From Streptomyces albipurpureus (lineage in GTDB: Bacteria > Actinomycetota > Actinomycetes > Streptomycetales > Streptomycetaceae), in NCBI RefSeq assembly GCF_023701525.1, contig NZ_JAMQAW010000003.1, positions 1 to 64,000 on the forward strand: a stretch of DNA of 64,000 nt, read 5' to 3'. Positions 62,332 through 64,000 of this stretch are shown piece after piece. Below the pieces are notes generated by a model, which saw only the letters and a program-made list of their open reading frames with translations, was not told where the DNA came from and did no database searches. Position 1 is the first letter of the stretch; each line of letters begins with the position of its first letter. A program made the translations under genes and the position numbers.

Positions 62332-63860
62332 CCGAGGTACGCCGCGTCCGCGACCTCCGCGGTTGCCTCGCCGTAGGGCCAGGCGAAGTCCTGCATCCTC
62401 TCGATCCGCGGTTGCGGCCCCCCGGACACGATCGAGTCTCCCGGTCGCATCAGCAGTACGTTGACCGTCGATCGATGGACCCCGTAGCCCGTCTTCGTCC
62501 TAGTCGCGGCGGCCGCGATGACGCGCTCGGGGAAGGGGTCGAAGGCGGGGTTCTCCGACGCCGCCTCGTCGAGACGAGGACCAAGACCCATCTGCCAGTA
62601 CCACGGCGCGCCGCCATCCGCATAAGGGACCAGATGCGGGGCTTTCCAGATCTCAGCGATGTCGACGGCCTCGTCAGCAGTCGTCATGAGGCGTTGCCGC
62701 ACACCCCACGACTCTTGCGGCACAAACGGCAGGTAGCGGCCAACGGACGAGGTCAGTAGCTGAACCGGATACATCAGCCATCCGCGGTACCCGACAAACA
62801 AATAGTCAGGGCTGCCGAGGTCACGACGGGCGCGAGCCGCTACCTGACGGACATCCCCTCCGGCGTCACGGCCCGAGTCGGCGAGAAACGCCGCCGAGCA
62901 CCGCGGCGTACGGACGAAGTAGGTGTTTCCTGCGTTTCGGATGTCGGGATGCAGCTGGCTGCCGTCGGTGGGCTGCTCCCCGTGAAAGGGAAGGGCCGTC
63001 ACCTCGATGTCCTTCACCTGGACGCTGTCCCACCATTCGAGCTCGGTGATGTCGTCAAAGCCCAGCTCGTGGAGGCGTTCGTACATCCGAACGGACAAGA
63101 ACGTTTCGCGCTCCAGTTTCGGCACGACGATCCTGGTGTCGCAAGGCAGTTGTAGCAGCGTGCCGGTATCGAAATGATCGGGATGGGAGTGGGTCAGTAC
63201 CACGGCGTCGATGCGACCGAGGTCGCGCAGCTGCAACGGCTGGTAGTTCTCCGGGTAATGGCCGCAGGCGGGACGGACCCATGGATCGACGATGACTGCC
63301 GCGGTGGCCGAGCGAACCACCACCGTGTTATGCCCGAGGAACGTCACGTCCGCGTGGTCAAGGTCGACCGCTGGGTCAGACACCGGCTCGAGCAGGCCCT
63401 CACGGTCCATCGCAGCCAACAGACGTGCCACCGCGCCCGCCGATCGGTCGACGTCGACGCCGGTAGTGGTCAGCTGCACGATGAGCCGATGCACGTCTGG
63501 CCAGGTTGGCATCGGGACGGGCTGGCTGAGCGTCCGCATCCGGTCGCTGTTGGCCAGCAGAAGACGATGCGGGAAGCAATCCGACACCGCGGGGAACAAG
63601 ACTTCGTCTCGGATCGTCCAAGAACCATCAGCCGTGGGCTCCGCGATCTCCCGAAATCGCCGCCCCGCCACCACGTCCGCCAGCATCGCAGGACCGGCGC
63701 CGATCAGGTTCGCCTCACCGTGCTCCTCGACGTAGGACATGATCGGTTCGTAGATTCGGCGCATGCTCCGCTCCGGTTGTGTCGTCACCGGGCTGCCGAA
63801 CGTGGTCCGATCGCTGTACTCGACACTGATTCGGACATGACGACCCAGTCGCCGCAACAT
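62328..63860 (-). CDS. Metallo-beta-lactamase-fold protein with N-terminal extension
   Basis: 510 residues, or 478 if translation starts at ATG 63764, which has the better ribosome site (CCGGAGCGGAGC). Residues 170-400 are an MBL fold: DVTFLGHNTVVVRSATAAVI, VDPWVRPACGHYPENYQPLQ, AVVLTHSHPDHFDTGTLLQL (HxHxDH zinc motif), VTALPFHGEQPTDG, AAFLADSGRDAGGD. The N-terminal 150 residues hold a winged-helix-like segment (VHRLIVQLTTTGVDVDRSAG, AVARLLAAMDREGLLEP) that might bind the leader peptide, which is inference. The closest analogues are UlaG/PqqB-like hydrolases or oxygenases. Coupled to lanC by an ATGA overlap. Confidence 0.8.
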   Translation of the reverse strand: MLRRLGRHVRISVEYSDRTTFGSPVTTQPERSMRRIYEPIMSYVEEHGEANLIGAGPAMLADVVAGRRFREIAEPTADGSWTIRDEVLFPAVSDCFPHRLLLANSDRMRTLSQPVPMPTWPDVHRLIVQLTTTGVDVDRSAGAVARLLAAMDREGLLEPVSDPAVDLDHADVTFLGHNTVVVRSATAAVIVDPWVRPACGHYPENYQPLQLRDLGRIDAVVLTHSHPDHFDTGTLLQLPCDTRIVVPKLERETFLSVRMYERLHELGFDDITELEWWDSVQVKDIEVTALPFHGEQPTDGSQLHPDIRNAGNTYFVRTPRCSAAFLADSGRDAGGDVRQVAARARRDLGSPDYLFVGYRGWLMYPVQLLTSSVGRYLPFVPQESWGVRQRLMTTADEAVDIAEIWKAPHLVPYADGGAPWYWQMGLGPRLDEAASENPAFDPFPERVIAAAATRTKTGYGVHRSTVNVLLMRPGDSIVSGGPQPRIERMQDFAWPYGEATAEVADAAYLG

Positions 63861-63919
63861 CAGATACGCTCGCTCGATTCCATGTCAGAGGCGGATTGGC
63901 GACCGGAGGGAGCTCCTGG

Positions 63920-64000
63920 TCAGCTGTAGAACTGCAGGGGCCTTGTCCCCTCGTGGAGAGCGAAGGCCTGCAGCGTCACGCGGGTGCCTGCCGTGAATCC
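63920..64000 (-). CDS. C-terminal end of the gene upstream of the MBL gene
   Basis: From the window edge the minus strand reads GFTAGTRVTLQAFALHEGTR, PLQFYS, then TGA at 63920-63922, a plausible gene end with G/C third positions. It lies 60 to 155 bases upstream of the MBL start on the same strand, so it probably belongs to the same operon. No family can be named. Confidence 0.45.
   Translation of the reverse strand, partial: GFTAGTRVTLQAFALHEGTRPLQFYS

Noticed and set aside
1..64000. tRNA, rRNA or CRISPR arrays
   Set aside because: Scanning by eye found no cloverleaf with a conserved T-loop, no rRNA-like stretch and no regularly spaced repeats other than the hexanucleotide tract.

Overview
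The window looks like chromosomal DNA of a Streptomyces or a close relative. Genes are very GC-rich with strong G/C bias at third codon positions, ribosome sites are AGGAGG-like, and many families are typical of Streptomyces (DUF4253, DUF5133, DUF6461, trypsin-STAND-WD40, IS701, Tn3-family elements, WYL regulators). All family names come from reading the translated sequence; no database search was possible.

About half of the recognisable genes are broken by frameshifts, nonsense codons or deletions. This is either an accessory or arm-like region full of transposon scars, or partly indel error in the sequence. Intact long genes (galactose oxidase, DHA kinase, MFS, MATE, the RiPP enzymes) lie among broken ones.

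Layout. 0-8 kb: DUF4253, VOC and GNAT genes plus remnants of acyl-CoA dehydrogenase-like, TPR, glycosyltransferase, SGNH hydrolase and Y-family polymerase genes. 8.3-11 kb: secreted galactose oxidase with two discoidin domains. 11-16.3 kb: broken DnaB-like helicase, collapsed trypsin-STAND-WD40 gene, IS5-family transposase. 16.3-19 kb: HTH-transmembrane protein, orphan HicA-like toxin, exported protein. 19.2-20.5 kb: partial copy of the 3.4 kb VOC gene and a Tn3 transposase fragment. 20.55-27.91 kb: Tn3-family transposon with 71-bp inverted repeats, a resolvase, and a cargo of methyltransferase, cupin-type XRE regulator, CxxC flavoprotein and MFS pump; its transposase has lost the catalytic core. 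28-38 kb: SH3 protein, broken PhzF, IS630 element beside a broken aminotransferase, a HAD phosphatase and its decayed duplicate, a GlcG/HbpS protein, a broken DUF11/SpaA-type protein. 38-44 kb: DHA kinase, DUF5133, IS4 remnant, MATE transporter with a 30-codon ORF in front. 44-52.2 kb: an alpha/beta-hydrolase plus trypsin fusion, a (GTACCC)7 tract, and a WYL / VOC / aldo-keto reductase / winged-helix group.

52.5-64 kb is the most interesting part: a RiPP (ribosomal, post-translationally modified peptide) locus. A candidate 93-residue precursor and a strong hairpin precede a full-length LanB-type dehydratase and a second, stand-alone SpaB_C-type protein. On the opposite strand lie a GrrM/OscB-like radical SAM/SPASM maturase, a putative Fe(II)/2-oxoglutarate oxygenase, an intact LanC cyclase and a metallo-beta-lactamase-fold protein. 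Together they predict a peptide bearing lanthionine rings and probably a radical-made aromatic crosslink, a combination I do not recognise as a described class.
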